Positions 45,164 through 54,817 of a DNA stretch of 64,000 nt are shown here, in pieces. Origin of the DNA: Leptospira bouyouniensis (GTDB taxonomy: Bacteria > Spirochaetota > Leptospiria > Leptospirales > Leptospiraceae). The stretch's first letter is position 1, and each line of letters begins with the position of its first letter. The stretch covers positions 310,001 through 374,000 of the forward strand of contig NZ_RQFT01000011.1 of the NCBI RefSeq assembly GCF_004769525.1. The letters run 5' to 3'. The translations under genes were made by a program, and so were the position numbers. The notes beneath the pieces were generated by a model. It was not told where the DNA came from. It saw nothing but the letters and a program-made list of their open reading frames with translations, and did not search any database.

Positions 45164-46345
45164 TTATATTTCTCCATCAACCTGAATCACAAGACCTTTT
45201 AGATATTCTCCTTCTGGATGATATACAGAATATCCATGGTCCGGGCTTTGTGTTAAATGATGCAAAATTCGCACCTTTTTTTTAACATCTTTAGCTGCAC
45301 CGAATATAATTTTTTTAAATAGATCAAAAGAAATGTGTTGGGAACAAGAGAAAGTAAAAACGAGTCCACCATCCTTTACTTTTGAAATAGCTCTCATATT
45401 AATCTCTTTATAACCTCTACTTGCTTGCATGACAGTGGAAATATTTTTAGTAAATGCAGGTGGATCCAATATGATTATGTCATAAAAATTGGATTCCATT
45501 TGTTTTAAGTAATCAAAACAATCTAAAACTAAAGATTTATGTTTTTGTTCTTCGATACAATTTGATAATCCATTTAAAACTAAATTTCTCTCACATAAAT
45601 CTAATGCTTGTTTTGAGATATCTAAACTGTGAACGATTTTCGCACCATTTAATATCGCATAAACTGAAAATGCGCCAGAATAAGCAAACGTATTTAAAAT
45701 TACCTTATCCTTTGAATATTTTCCTAGCAAAGATCGGTTTTCTCTTTGGTCTAGAAAAAATCCAGTTTTTTGTCCTTTGGTACTATCAGCAATAAACTGA
45801 ATTCCATTTTCTTTGAAAATGGTTTCGGATGCATTACCTTTGTAAAAGATAACCTCTTCTGTTTTTTTAGAATCAGCTTTCTCCCGTTTTTCTAAAATAA
45901 CTTCGAAACCTATTTCGTCCAAAAATGACACAAGATATTCTTGTAACCGAAGAGCTCCTGCAGTTTTTAATTGTAAAACAGCTGTCCTTTCATAGACATC
46001 GACAATGATTCCTGGAACACCATCTCCCTCTGAATGGAACAATCGAAATCCAGTTGTGTCTTTGGGTAATAAATCTTTTTTCTGTTGTAAAATGGATTTC
46101 CATTTGGAAAACCAATACTCTTTTTCATTGCCGTCTTGGTTTGGATCAAAAGAGAACAAACGGACCCGGATCTGACTTCCCGAATCAAAATGGCCAAAGG
46201 CAAGAAATTTTCCATCAAAACTATGGACAGCAACAGTATCTCCAGATGTAATTCCTTTTCCTACAGATTCTATTGCGCCGGAAAAAATCCAAGGATGAAA
46301 ATTTAATACAGCTTTTTCTTTATTCTTCTTTAAACGAATGACCAT
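45164..46345 (-). CDS. RlmI-like rRNA (cytosine-C5) methyltransferase
   Basis: A 393-residue class I SAM-dependent methyltransferase. The N-terminal PUA-like domain (residues 1-80: VLNFHPWIFSGAIESVGKGITSGDTV) is followed by a linker, and then the catalytic domain with KTGFFLDQRENR, the SAM site LNTFAYSGAFSVYAILNGA, IILDPPAFTKN and TFSCSQHISFD with a cysteine in the usual late position. These fit RlmI, which methylates C1962 of 23S rRNA. It lies 25 bases after (upstream of) the MBOAT gene on the minus strand, perhaps one transcript, and divergent from the second SpoIIE phosphatase. Confidence 0.85.
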   Translation of the reverse strand: MVIRLKKNKEKAVLNFHPWIFSGAIESVGKGITSGDTVAVHSFDGKFLAFGHFDSGSQIRVRLFSFDPNQDGNEKEYWFSKWKSILQQKKDLLPKDTTGFRLFHSEGDGVPGIIVDVYERTAVLQLKTAGALRLQEYLVSFLDEIGFEVILEKREKADSKKTEEVIFYKGNASETIFKENGIQFIADSTKGQKTGFFLDQRENRSLLGKYSKDKVILNTFAYSGAFSVYAILNGAKIVHSLDISKQALDLCERNLVLNGLSNCIEEQKHKSLVLDCFDYLKQMESNFYDIIILDPPAFTKNISTVMQASRGYKEINMRAISKVKDGGLVFTFSCSQHISFDLFKKIIFGAAKDVKKKVRILHHLTQSPDHGYSVYHPEGEYLKGLVIQVDGEI

Positions 46346-46400
46346 TCTTCATCCAATTGCATTTACGAATTGTTTAGGGTAAAAATTCCCCCACGTAAAT

Positions 46401-48935
46401 ATGATTAAAAAGTTACTGATTGTTCTTGTCTTTTCTTTTTCCCGAATCGAATCAAGTCCTTCCATTGATTTTACCATTCAAAACGATCCAAAAACAATCC
46501 TTTCCCTGGATACCCAGTCCATTGATCCAAACTCAAAATGGTACATTCTAGAAACAGATTTAGAAGAAGAAGTCATTCAAAATATCAATGAAAACAATTT
46601 CCATACTTGGGAATGGAAACGAATCAAAATACCAGGCAACTTGTTCTTCAATAGTGAAAATTATATAAAAACTCGCACTGTAATGTTAGCCAAATGGATC
46701 GAATTTAATGAAGACAAAAATCTTCAATATAGTTTTCGATTAGGAATTATAAATGATCGGGATAGAACTTATTTCAATGGTAATTTGATCGGAAAAACTG
46801 GGGAATGGGACTCACTTATTCCACAAAACTATGACAAGGTGAGAATCTATCCGATTCCAAATCAATTGATACATTCAAACAAAAAAAATCTTTTGTTAGT
46901 AAAAATCCAATTATATTTTAAAAATTCGGGAGGGATTGAACAAGATCAAACATTACTTGGACCAACGAAAGAAATCCAATCACGTTTTTTTAAAGATGAA
47001 TTTATCAAACTCATCTTTCTTACCATCTATGCAACTGTTGGAGGTTACTTTCTATTTTTATTCATAAGACGTCGCAAAGATAGAGAAAATTTGTTTTTTT
47101 CATTATTTTCTTTCGCATTTGTGTTTTATAATTTTTTGCGTAATCAATTGAAATATGAATTGGGATTTCCTTTTTTGGAAATGAAGAAAGTGGAATACTT
47201 AATCATTTTACTATTGATACCTTTTATGTATCATTTTCTTCGGACATTATTTAATGAAAGGTATAGTATTTTTGGCAAAATTTTAGATAGTTTTCAACTT
47301 TGCATCTTTGTATTCTTTTTCTTTTCATCTAACATTGAAATTTTGAACTTCACATTAGCCAATTTTGTGCAACCTACCTGGATCATTTATGTGATTTTAA
47401 TTTTTACAATTTTAATCAGAAATTTAAAAAAGAAAGAAAAACGCGCAATTTATATAACCGTTGGAATCACCATCGTATTAATTGCAGCGATCATAGACAC
47501 AGCAACGAACCGAAATTACTGGGTATTCCCACGTATCATGGGATATGCATTTTTATTCTTTAATATATCTCTTGCGATCATACTCGCAAATTCATTTGTA
47601 AAATTAAATGAAGAAGTTGAAGATCTAAATAAAAACTTAGAAAAAAAAGTAGAGGAACGTACAGATGCACTCAATGAATCGTTAAATCAATTACAAATTC
47701 TTAAAGAAAGACAAGATGGGGACTACTTTTTAACATCCCTTCTCATCCAACCATTAGCAAGAATTCAAAATCGTATTCCTTCCATTCAATTTGAATCCTA
47801 CATAAATCAAAAAAAGAAATTCCATTTTAGGGGAAAAAACGGTGAAATAGGTGGAGATATTTGTATCGTAGGTCCTCTCACTTTGGATTCAGGTGAGTAT
47901 ACTGTCTTTGCCAATGCCGATGCAATGGGAAAATCGATCCAAGGTGCAGGTGGTGCACTTGTCCTAGGAGTGGTATTCCAAGCTGTTTTATCACGAGTAA
48001 AATCAAATGATACCAAAAAAAGACCTCCAGAACTTTGGCTAAAGGACTTATACATTGAACTTCAATCTGTTTTTGCTAGCTTCGATGGTTCCATGTTATC
48101 CAGTGTTGTACTTGGGATGGTAGGAGGAAATGGATTCGTATATTACATAAATGCGGAGCACCCATGGAGCATATTATACCGAGATGGAGTTTCCTCTTTT
48201 ATCGAAACTGAACTTTCCATGCGTAAATTAGGTTTCCCAAAAAATAATACCCATTTTCAAATCAAAACATTTGCACTTTTAGATGGAGATATTCTCATCA
48301 TTGGGTCTGACGGACGAGATGATATAGGAATCTACAACGGAACAGAAATTCGAAATATCAACGAAGATGAAACTTTAATCTTAAGATTCGTTGAAAGATC
48401 AGAAGGAAATTTATTAAAACTTGTTAAAGAAATTGAAGAGAATGGCGAAATCACCGATGACATTTCTTTTTTGAAGATTACCTACCACTCTACTAACAAA
48501 AATATAACTATATCTGAATCAATCCGTACAAAATTTCTAAACATTCAATCAGAAGTAAAAAAAGGAAATGAAAAACAAGCATTATCAGACATTCTATCTC
48601 TCATTGAAGAAGCAGCTCACCCAAACTTCCATTCATTAGCAGGAAAAATTTATTTTCAAAATAAAGAATGGGAAAAAGCAATTCTACATTTTAAAAAATC
48701 TTTAGAGGGAAATCCTTCTAAAGAAAACTATCTCTATATGATTGCGAAAGCTGAATATCTGCTTGGAAGGTTAACCGAAGCAGTAGTTTGGAGCGAAAGG
48801 TTATTTTTAAGAAACAAATTCAATCAGAAAAATACAAAACTCTTTTTTCATTTGTTAGACAGAATGGAACAATATGATAAAAAGAATTTTTATTTAGATT
48901 TTCTTAATATTAGTAACGCAGAAAGTAAAGTATAA
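46401..48935 (+). CDS. 7TMR-DISM-like sensor with SpoIIE phosphatase and TPR
   Basis: An 844-residue sensor. A signal peptide precedes a beta-rich periplasmic domain (about 20-195) with a jelly-roll pattern (SFRLGIINDRDRTYFNGNLIG). Then come seven membrane helices (about 205-400), a coiled linker (EEVEDLNKNLEKKVEERTDA), and a SpoIIE-type phosphatase domain (about 470-690) with GGDICIVGPL, ADAMGKSIQGAG, SDGRDDIGI and DDISFLKI, all metal-binding aspartates kept. At the C-terminus are TPR-like repeats (FQNKEWEKAILHFKKSL). ATG at 46401. It is convergent with and overlaps uppP by 26 bases. Signal and target are unknown. Confidence 0.83.
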   Translation: MIKKLLIVLVFSFSRIESSPSIDFTIQNDPKTILSLDTQSIDPNSKWYILETDLEEEVIQNINENNFHTWEWKRIKIPGNLFFNSENYIKTRTVMLAKWIEFNEDKNLQYSFRLGIINDRDRTYFNGNLIGKTGEWDSLIPQNYDKVRIYPIPNQLIHSNKKNLLLVKIQLYFKNSGGIEQDQTLLGPTKEIQSRFFKDEFIKLIFLTIYATVGGYFLFLFIRRRKDRENLFFSLFSFAFVFYNFLRNQLKYELGFPFLEMKKVEYLIILLLIPFMYHFLRTLFNERYSIFGKILDSFQLCIFVFFFFSSNIEILNFTLANFVQPTWIIYVILIFTILIRNLKKKEKRAIYITVGITIVLIAAIIDTATNRNYWVFPRIMGYAFLFFNISLAIILANSFVKLNEEVEDLNKNLEKKVEERTDALNESLNQLQILKERQDGDYFLTSLLIQPLARIQNRIPSIQFESYINQKKKFHFRGKNGEIGGDICIVGPLTLDSGEYTVFANADAMGKSIQGAGGALVLGVVFQAVLSRVKSNDTKKRPPELWLKDLYIELQSVFASFDGSMLSSVVLGMVGGNGFVYYINAEHPWSILYRDGVSSFIETELSMRKLGFPKNNTHFQIKTFALLDGDILIIGSDGRDDIGIYNGTEIRNINEDETLILRFVERSEGNLLKLVKEIEENGEITDDISFLKITYHSTNKNITISESIRTKFLNIQSEVKKGNEKQALSDILSLIEEAAHPNFHSLAGKIYFQNKEWEKAILHFKKSLEGNPSKENYLYMIAKAEYLLGRLTEAVVWSERLFLRNKFNQKNTKLFFHLLDRMEQYDKKNFYLDFLNISNAESKV

Positions 48936-49749
48936 CAAGTAACCCTAAAAAGATTCTGTAAACTCCAAAGGAAATAAAACTTCGCCTTCTGATGAATGCC
49001 ATAAAAAGTCTTATGATAAAATAACAAATGATAAATGAAACTATACTTCCAAATAGTAAGAGTCCAATTGTTTCAGAATTTAAAATTTGCCTATGTTTAT
49101 ATAATTTATAAATACCAGCTAAAGTTAGTACAGGAATTGCTAGAAAAAAGGAATATTCAGCGCTATCTTTTTTGGAAATTCCCAATGTCCGTGCGGATAT
49201 AATTGTAGCAGCAGAACGCGATACACCTGGAATGAGTGCAAAACATTGCAATAATCCAACGATGATTGATTCTTTCAGTCCAATTGTCTTACCACTACTC
49301 TCATCTAAGTGTCTTTTTTCAACAATCACCATGATGAGCCCTCCAACAAACCAAGACAGACCTAAGATTAGGAGTAAGTCAGATCTCATTTTGATTTGGT
49401 TTAGTTGGGATTTAAAAAGAAAACCAAGTATCAAAATTGGTAAAATTCCAATAAATAAATTCAAATAAAATTGAAAACCATTTCGATCTGTTGTTTTCTT
49501 GAGTCCAAACTTTATGGCAGTAATCAAATGGTTTGATAATGTTTTAAAATAAAGTACAACGACCGAAAGAATTGCACCTGTTTGAATGAAAATATCAAAC
49601 AAATCTTCAAAGTCTTCATGTGGAACAGAAAGGTTTTGAAAGGGAAAAAAATAACTAAACAAAAACAAATGGCCAGTTGATGAAACTGGCAAAAATTCCG
49701 TGGCAGCTTCAATGATGCCACGTAAAAATGCATTTAAAGTATTATCCAT
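48910..49749 (-). CDS. uppP: Undecaprenyl-diphosphatase
   Basis: Inner-membrane enzyme recycling undecaprenyl pyrophosphate to the monophosphate carrier used in peptidoglycan and O-antigen synthesis. The 279-residue, roughly eight-helix protein carries both BacA motifs: EAATEFLPVSSTGH at residues 14-27 and PGVSRSAATIISAR near residue 175. Length is normal. The start codon lies 6 bases downstream of the SurA/PrsA-like lipoprotein gene stop. The 3' end overlaps the SpoIIE-phosphatase gene on the opposite strand by 26 bases. Confidence 0.95.
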   Translation of the reverse strand: MDNTLNAFLRGIIEAATEFLPVSSTGHLFLFSYFFPFQNLSVPHEDFEDLFDIFIQTGAILSVVVLYFKTLSNHLITAIKFGLKKTTDRNGFQFYLNLFIGILPILILGFLFKSQLNQIKMRSDLLLILGLSWFVGGLIMVIVEKRHLDESSGKTIGLKESIIVGLLQCFALIPGVSRSAATIISARTLGISKKDSAEYSFFLAIPVLTLAGIYKLYKHRQILNSETIGLLLFGSIVSFIICYFIIRLFMAFIRRRSFISFGVYRIFLGLLVILYFLRY

Positions 49750-49755
49750 TCAAAC

Positions 49756-50433
49756 TTAGTTATTTGGAGCTGGTGTAGGTGCCGGTTCTTCTACTTTTTT
49801 CTTTGGAGCAAGGTATGCATCCAAATCAAATTTTTCGTTTCGTTTGATACTTACTTCTTCCTTGATCCTTTCCACAACTAATGGTAAGTATTCTCTGGTT
49901 TGCATTTGTTTTAACTGGGCTTTTGCAAATGTTTTACATTTGTCGATCGTTAGATTAAAATTACGATCTAACTTTCTCATCCTCTCGCATTCTGCTAAAG
50001 CTTGTTCTTCAGTTATTTGGATTTTTTTCTCCACTTGTTCTGAAACATACATTTGTGCGATAGTTTGCATTTCAACTTGTTTGATCACTTCCGCTACATC
50101 TGGTCTTGAGATAAATCCATTCTTCTCAGCTACGAGGCGTGTCATAATCATCTGGCGATAGGTTTGGTAGAAATTTTTCTTTTGGAGTTGGTAATTGAGA
50201 TCTTGGAAATTGGGAGGTACTTCATTGATGTCTTTTTCAATGAATTCTAGGAGAGTTTTTTTCTCAATATTTTGTAAACGACTGATTGAATCAAGCGCTG
50301 TATCATAAGCAGCTTCGAAATCTTTAACAGTAATTTTATGGTTGTCTAAGGTTTCAATGACCGGTGAGGAGTCAGAACACTGTACTAGGGCAAAAGATGC
50401 CAAAAACACAAACAAAGGAAGGATTTTTTTCAT
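49756..50433 (-). CDS. SurA/PrsA N-domain-like lipoprotein
   Basis: A 225-residue lipoprotein (lipobox LVQC, Cys19). The mature part begins with SPVIETLDNHKITVKDFEAAYDTAL, the pattern of SurA/PrsA chaperone N-domains (short strand, then helices with F/Y at the core). It is followed by long helices (ILISRPDVAEVIKQ-like FISRPDVAEVIKQVEMQTIA), and the end is proline-rich (EEPAPTPAPNN). No rotamase domain is visible, so chaperone rather than isomerase activity is suggested. It sits between mfd and uppP on the minus strand, in the 100-base gap after mfd, probably with its own promoter. Confidence 0.7.
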   Translation of the reverse strand: MKKILPLFVFLASFALVQCSDSSPVIETLDNHKITVKDFEAAYDTALDSISRLQNIEKKTLLEFIEKDINEVPPNFQDLNYQLQKKNFYQTYRQMIMTRLVAEKNGFISRPDVAEVIKQVEMQTIAQMYVSEQVEKKIQITEEQALAECERMRKLDRNFNLTIDKCKTFAKAQLKQMQTREYLPLVVERIKEEVSIKRNEKFDLDAYLAPKKKVEEPAPTPAPNN

Positions 50434-50523
50434 ATTATTTTAGTGCCAAAATAGATTTGAGATGATGGTTTCTCGAATTCTCTCGATGTCTATCTTTTTT
50501 TCCCAACCAGAACTTGATTCCTT

Positions 50524-50540
50524 AGCTTAAAATTTAAGCT
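50524..50540. repeat. 17-bp perfect palindrome at the mfd stop codon
   Basis: AGCTTAAAATTTAAGCT is an 8-1-8 inverted repeat that spans the mfd TAA. On the mfd strand no T-run follows, so it is a poor rho-independent terminator; it could still fold and protect the mRNA end. Confidence 0.5.
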
Positions 50541-53500
50541 GCCAAAAACTCCAAAATGGCTAGGAGTTTTTTAATTTTTTTAAGGTCATCTTTTTCTAAA
50601 TTCGTATAACGAAGTACAGACGGCTCTGATGGAGAAATTATGAGACCTTTAAATTGGCTCATAGCTTGGATCACAAGGTTTGGATTCCCTCGGAAGTATG
50701 TTCCACATTTAAATAAAATTTCCTCTGGTTTTTCGGTCACAAATTCAAATCCCAAATTGGAAGCTAAGGTCCGTATTTTTTCAAGTTCCACAAAGGTCTT
50801 AGCAATTTGCGGAAGTTCTCCAAATCTGTCTTCCATCTCCATTGCGAGTTCCTCAATTTCATCCAAATTTGCGGAACCTTCAAATCGTTTATAAAACTCA
50901 ATTTTTTGTTTTGTATCAGGTATGTATTCATCTGGTAGATAAAAATTAGTTTTTAAATTCACCGCTGTTCGAACTTCGACCCTAATTTCTTCGCCTTTGA
51001 TACGAGAAATGGCCTCTTCTAACATTTTCACATAAAGATCAAATCCAACTTCCATAATATCGCCGGACTGTTCTTTCCCAAGTAAATTCCCTGCCCCTCG
51101 GATTTCTAAATCACGCATGGCTACTTTGAAACCAGAACCTAACTCCTGATATTCAAAAATCGTGTTCAATCGTTTTTCCGCAAGTTCAGTCATTAGTTTT
51201 TTGGAAGGATAAAACATATAAGCAGAGGCTTTTCGATCAGACCTACCGACACGACCTCGAATTTGGTATAACTGTGATAAACCAAACATGTCCGCTCGTT
51301 TTACAATAAGCGTATTAACATTTGGCATATCAATCCCTGATTCAATGATTGTCGTTGTAACTAGAATATCGTATTTTCTTTCATAAAAATCTACAAGTGT
51401 TTCTTCAATCTCATCCTCTGTCAATTGACCATGAAGGATACCAACGGATACTTCCGGAACTAAGGACCTAACGTAAGATGCTTCTTCTTCAATGGATTCC
51501 ACTCGGTTGTACAAATAAAAAACTTGGCCACCCCTCTCAATTTCTTTTCGAATCGCTTCTTGGATCAATGTATCATCCTCTTCCAAAACATAGGTTTCTA
51601 CACTTTGTCTGTTTTTAGGAGCAGTTGAGATAATAGATAATTCCCGAATTCCAGTAAGCGCCATGTGTAAAGTTCTCGGTATAGGTGTTGCTGTTAGAGT
51701 CAAAACATCCACGAGGTTTTTAAATTTTTTAATTGATTCTTTATGTGTAACACCAAACTTTTGTTCTTCGTCAATAATCAGTAAACCCAAATTCTTAGGT
51801 TTCACCTTAGAAGAAAGAATTGCATGGGTTCCAATTAACATGTCAATTTTACCTTCTGTAAAATTCTTTAAGTCATCTCTAATCTCAGAAGGGGAACGAA
51901 ATCTAGAAACGAATGCTATTTTGATTGGATAGTTTTCATATCTTTGTTTAAATGTATTAAAATGTTGAAGTGAAAGGATTGTCGTTGGTGTAAGTAACAT
52001 CACTTGTTTTCCCGCCATGATAACCTTAAAGGCAGCACGGATTGCTACTTCTGTTTTTCCATATCCAACGTCACCACAAACCAAGCGATCCATGGGTCTT
52101 GATGATTCTAAGTCTTGTTTGACAGCCTCAATGGCTGAAATTTGGTCAGGAGTTTCTTCAAATTCAAAAGCTGCTTCAAATTCTTCCTGCCAAATTGTAT
52201 CCGGAGGAAAAGCAAAACCATTTAACTTCATTCGATTCGAATAAAGTAACACTAGTTCTTCAGCAAGTTTATCAACGGATTCTTGGACTCTCTCTTTTGC
52301 CTTTTTCCAGGAGTTTTTTCCAAGTGTATCTAATTTTGGTGAATCAGTACCTCCAATATATTTTTGAACCAATGAAATCTGGTCCAAAGGAACAAATAAG
52401 CTATCCCCACCAGCATATTCTAATTTAAGAAAATCTCTTTCTTTTCCGTCAGCCTTCGTTCTTTCAATTTTGATAAAGCGACCGACTCCATGATTAACAT
52501 GGACAATATAATCCCCTTCTTTTAAATCAATAAAAGATTCAATCATTTGAGAGGATTGTTTTTTATAACGAGTTTTTCGTTTGTATTGGCGACCGAATAA
52601 ATCGTTATCCGTAAAAACAAAAATACCTTTTTCAACTAAATGGAATCCACGTTTCAAATCCGATAAAATCAAATGGATACCGGGTCGAATAGAGGAAAAA
52701 GGAAATTGTAAAGGTTCCTCTGAATTTTCACCTAACACATTGACCTCAGTCTCAGAGAACAAACCCTTAAGTCTTAACATTTGAGCTAAAAAGGATGAAG
52801 TGATAAAAATCGTATGCCCTGGATTCTCAGATAGTAAATCTAAAAAGTGTTCCTTAGCTTCTCGAATTTTCCCGCGGAAACTTTTTACTTCCGTAATAGG
52901 TGTATATGAATAATTATGTTTTGCGTTTGGCAATAATGTAAATTGAATTCCTGGCGTGTCTTCTGAAGTTAATGATTTCCATTCGGGACCAAACGATAAT
53001 AAATCTTCTGGTGGCAAACACAATGCTTCATCTTTTTTCTTTTCAAAAAGGGTATTATATTCCCTTTCCATTCCATAAGATCTTTCTTTTGTTTCATGAA
53101 ATTTTGGAAAAATTAGAACTGGCGCTTCTGGAAAAAAACTTAAAAAACCATCCTGTTTTCTGATCAGAGGTAAATGTTCTTCGATAATTTCAATTTCAGA
53201 ATCTATTGGAAGTCTTTTATTAGAATATTCTTTTATTATATTATGATATGATTCTAATTCTTTTTTTGTTACGATTGTTTCATTTGCAGCTGTGATTATA
53301 ATTTCATCAATTTTACTAATAGATTTTTGAGTATTAGGATCAAATGTTCGAATTTCATCAACAGTATCTCCGAAAAAATCAATTCTTACGGGGTTTGTTA
53401 GGAATGGTGTATAAATGTCTAAGATACCACCTTTCAAACTAAAATGTCCGAATTGTTCACAAACTTCTTCGCGGTGGTAACCAAGCTGGATGAGTTCTGA

Positions 53501-53956
53501 TAATAGTAATTCTAAAGGGAAATCAACACCTAATTTTAATGAAATCGATTTCCCTTTTAAACTTTCTTTTTCTGGCAATTTCCTAAGGAATGCGGCAACA
53601 GAAGTAACAACCAAACTTCGATTCCCAGCTAAAATTTGGTTGATTGTAAGAATTCGATCTCGTTTCCATTCTGTTTGCCACTTAGTGTATTCGTATGGAA
53701 TATTTTCGGGACCTGGGAAAAAATAAATTTCTTCCTTATCTACAAAACTTAATAATTCTCGAGAAAAACTTTCAGCTTCTTGGTTAGTTGGTAGTATGAC
53801 AACAAATGGTTTTTTGGTAATTTTACTTTCATACAATTCACTCGTCACGAAGGAATGTGCCGCTTCTGGGATCCCACTCAGACTCACGAGAGTTTCTTTT
53901 GCCTCAGCAAATACTTGTTTTGGTTGGAATGAGCTAACTTCGATTTCTTTTGACAT
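50534..53956 (-). CDS. mfd: Transcription-repair coupling factor
   Basis: Removes RNA polymerase stalled at DNA lesions and recruits UvrA. The 1140-residue product has the Mfd domain order: an N-terminal UvrB-like region (about 20-260), the RNA-polymerase-interacting CarD/TRCF domain (about 475-545: LKEGDYIVHVNHGVGRFIKI), RecG-like helicase motifs (GDVGYGKTEVAIRAAFK, LIIDEEQKFGVTHKE, TLTATPIPRTLHMAL, QIRGRVGRSDRKASAY) and a C-terminal UvrA-interaction TRCF domain. Length and motifs are complete. It lies between panC and the SurA/PrsA-like lipoprotein gene. Confidence 0.97.
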   Translation of the reverse strand: MSKEIEVSSFQPKQVFAEAKETLVSLSGIPEAAHSFVTSELYESKITKKPFVVILPTNQEAESFSRELLSFVDKEEIYFFPGPENIPYEYTKWQTEWKRDRILTINQILAGNRSLVVTSVAAFLRKLPEKESLKGKSISLKLGVDFPLELLLSELIQLGYHREEVCEQFGHFSLKGGILDIYTPFLTNPVRIDFFGDTVDEIRTFDPNTQKSISKIDEIIITAANETIVTKKELESYHNIIKEYSNKRLPIDSEIEIIEEHLPLIRKQDGFLSFFPEAPVLIFPKFHETKERSYGMEREYNTLFEKKKDEALCLPPEDLLSFGPEWKSLTSEDTPGIQFTLLPNAKHNYSYTPITEVKSFRGKIREAKEHFLDLLSENPGHTIFITSSFLAQMLRLKGLFSETEVNVLGENSEEPLQFPFSSIRPGIHLILSDLKRGFHLVEKGIFVFTDNDLFGRQYKRKTRYKKQSSQMIESFIDLKEGDYIVHVNHGVGRFIKIERTKADGKERDFLKLEYAGGDSLFVPLDQISLVQKYIGGTDSPKLDTLGKNSWKKAKERVQESVDKLAEELVLLYSNRMKLNGFAFPPDTIWQEEFEAAFEFEETPDQISAIEAVKQDLESSRPMDRLVCGDVGYGKTEVAIRAAFKVIMAGKQVMLLTPTTILSLQHFNTFKQRYENYPIKIAFVSRFRSPSEIRDDLKNFTEGKIDMLIGTHAILSSKVKPKNLGLLIIDEEQKFGVTHKESIKKFKNLVDVLTLTATPIPRTLHMALTGIRELSIISTAPKNRQSVETYVLEEDDTLIQEAIRKEIERGGQVFYLYNRVESIEEEASYVRSLVPEVSVGILHGQLTEDEIEETLVDFYERKYDILVTTTIIESGIDMPNVNTLIVKRADMFGLSQLYQIRGRVGRSDRKASAYMFYPSKKLMTELAEKRLNTIFEYQELGSGFKVAMRDLEIRGAGNLLGKEQSGDIMEVGFDLYVKMLEEAISRIKGEEIRVEVRTAVNLKTNFYLPDEYIPDTKQKIEFYKRFEGSANLDEIEELAMEMEDRFGELPQIAKTFVELEKIRTLASNLGFEFVTEKPEEILFKCGTYFRGNPNLVIQAMSQFKGLIISPSEPSVLRYTNLEKDDLKKIKKLLAILEFLAA

Positions 53957-53965
53957 TATAAAAAC

Positions 53966-54817
53966 TTAAGGAGAGACTAATATTTCATTATCGATCAAAC
54001 GTACATCACCTACAAATACAGCAGTTGCAAGTAATAGTTCACCAGATAATTGGGAAAGTGGTTGCAAAGTAATTGGATCAACGATTTCTAAATAATCAAT
54101 TTTTACATTTGAACCCGTTAATAAAAAATCAGTTAGAATTTCTTTCCATATTAAAATGTTCTTTTCACCACCATGTAGTGTTTTTTTAGCTAATTGGAAC
54201 ATCCTAGGGATGAGACTTGCTGTTTCCCTATCTTTTGGTGATAACCTTACATTTCTTGAACTCATAGCAAGTCCATCCGCTTCTCTTTTTGTGGGAACTC
54301 CAACGATTTGTATGGGAAAATTGAGTTCTGTCACGAGGGCAGATACCACTCGAAATTGTTGATAATCTTTGAGTCCAAAAAAGGCAATATTTGGATCTGT
54401 TAGGTGAAAAAGTTTTGATACAACTTGTAAAACCCCTTCGAAATGACCAGGTCTAGTTCTCCCACAAAGAGTAGATTGTAATGAAGGAATGCTCATTTGG
54501 ATTGGAGTTGTTGATTTTGGATACATTACTTCAACAGAAGGCAAAAATACAAGGTCTACACCATTTTCTTCGCATAACTTCAAATCAGTTTCCGTATTTT
54601 TTGGATAGGCTTCAAAATCTTTTGGATCATTAAATTGGGTTGGATTGATAAAAATCGATACGATTGTTTTGGAAACTTGAGATTTGGAAGTTTTTACCAA
54701 ATCCATATGACCTGCATGGAGTGTTCCCATAGTAGGACAAAAACCAATGGTTTGATTTGATAATTTCCATTCTAATACAATTTTTTTTAGTTCAATAGGA
54801 TCTGTTACAACTATCAT
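53966..54817 (-). CDS. panC: Pantothenate synthetase
   Basis: Joins pantoate and beta-alanine with ATP hydrolysis to AMP to give vitamin B5. The 283-residue product shows the adenylation motif FCPTMGTLHAGHMDLVK (HxGH), SIFINPTQFNDPKDF (pantoate site), FFGLKDYQQFRVV and the DGLAMSSRNVRLSP block, the KMSKS-like loop. ATG at 54817 overlaps the hisD stop in ATGA, so the two are translationally coupled. mfd follows 9 bases after the stop, so the same transcript may continue. Confidence 0.96.
   Translation of the reverse strand: MIVVTDPIELKKIVLEWKLSNQTIGFCPTMGTLHAGHMDLVKTSKSQVSKTIVSIFINPTQFNDPKDFEAYPKNTETDLKLCEENGVDLVFLPSVEVMYPKSTTPIQMSIPSLQSTLCGRTRPGHFEGVLQVVSKLFHLTDPNIAFFGLKDYQQFRVVSALVTELNFPIQIVGVPTKREADGLAMSSRNVRLSPKDRETASLIPRMFQLAKKTLHGGEKNILIWKEILTDFLLTGSNVKIDYLEIVDPITLQPLSQLSGELLLATAVFVGDVRLIDNEILVSP

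Noticed and set aside
50524..50540. Palindrome at the mfd stop as a rho-independent terminator
   Set aside because: Stem is AT-rich and is followed on the mfd strand by AAGGAATC rather than a T-run.
52017..53726. Several 60-90 codon plus-strand frames within mfd
   Set aside because: Shadows of the mfd frame, without ribosome sites or domains.
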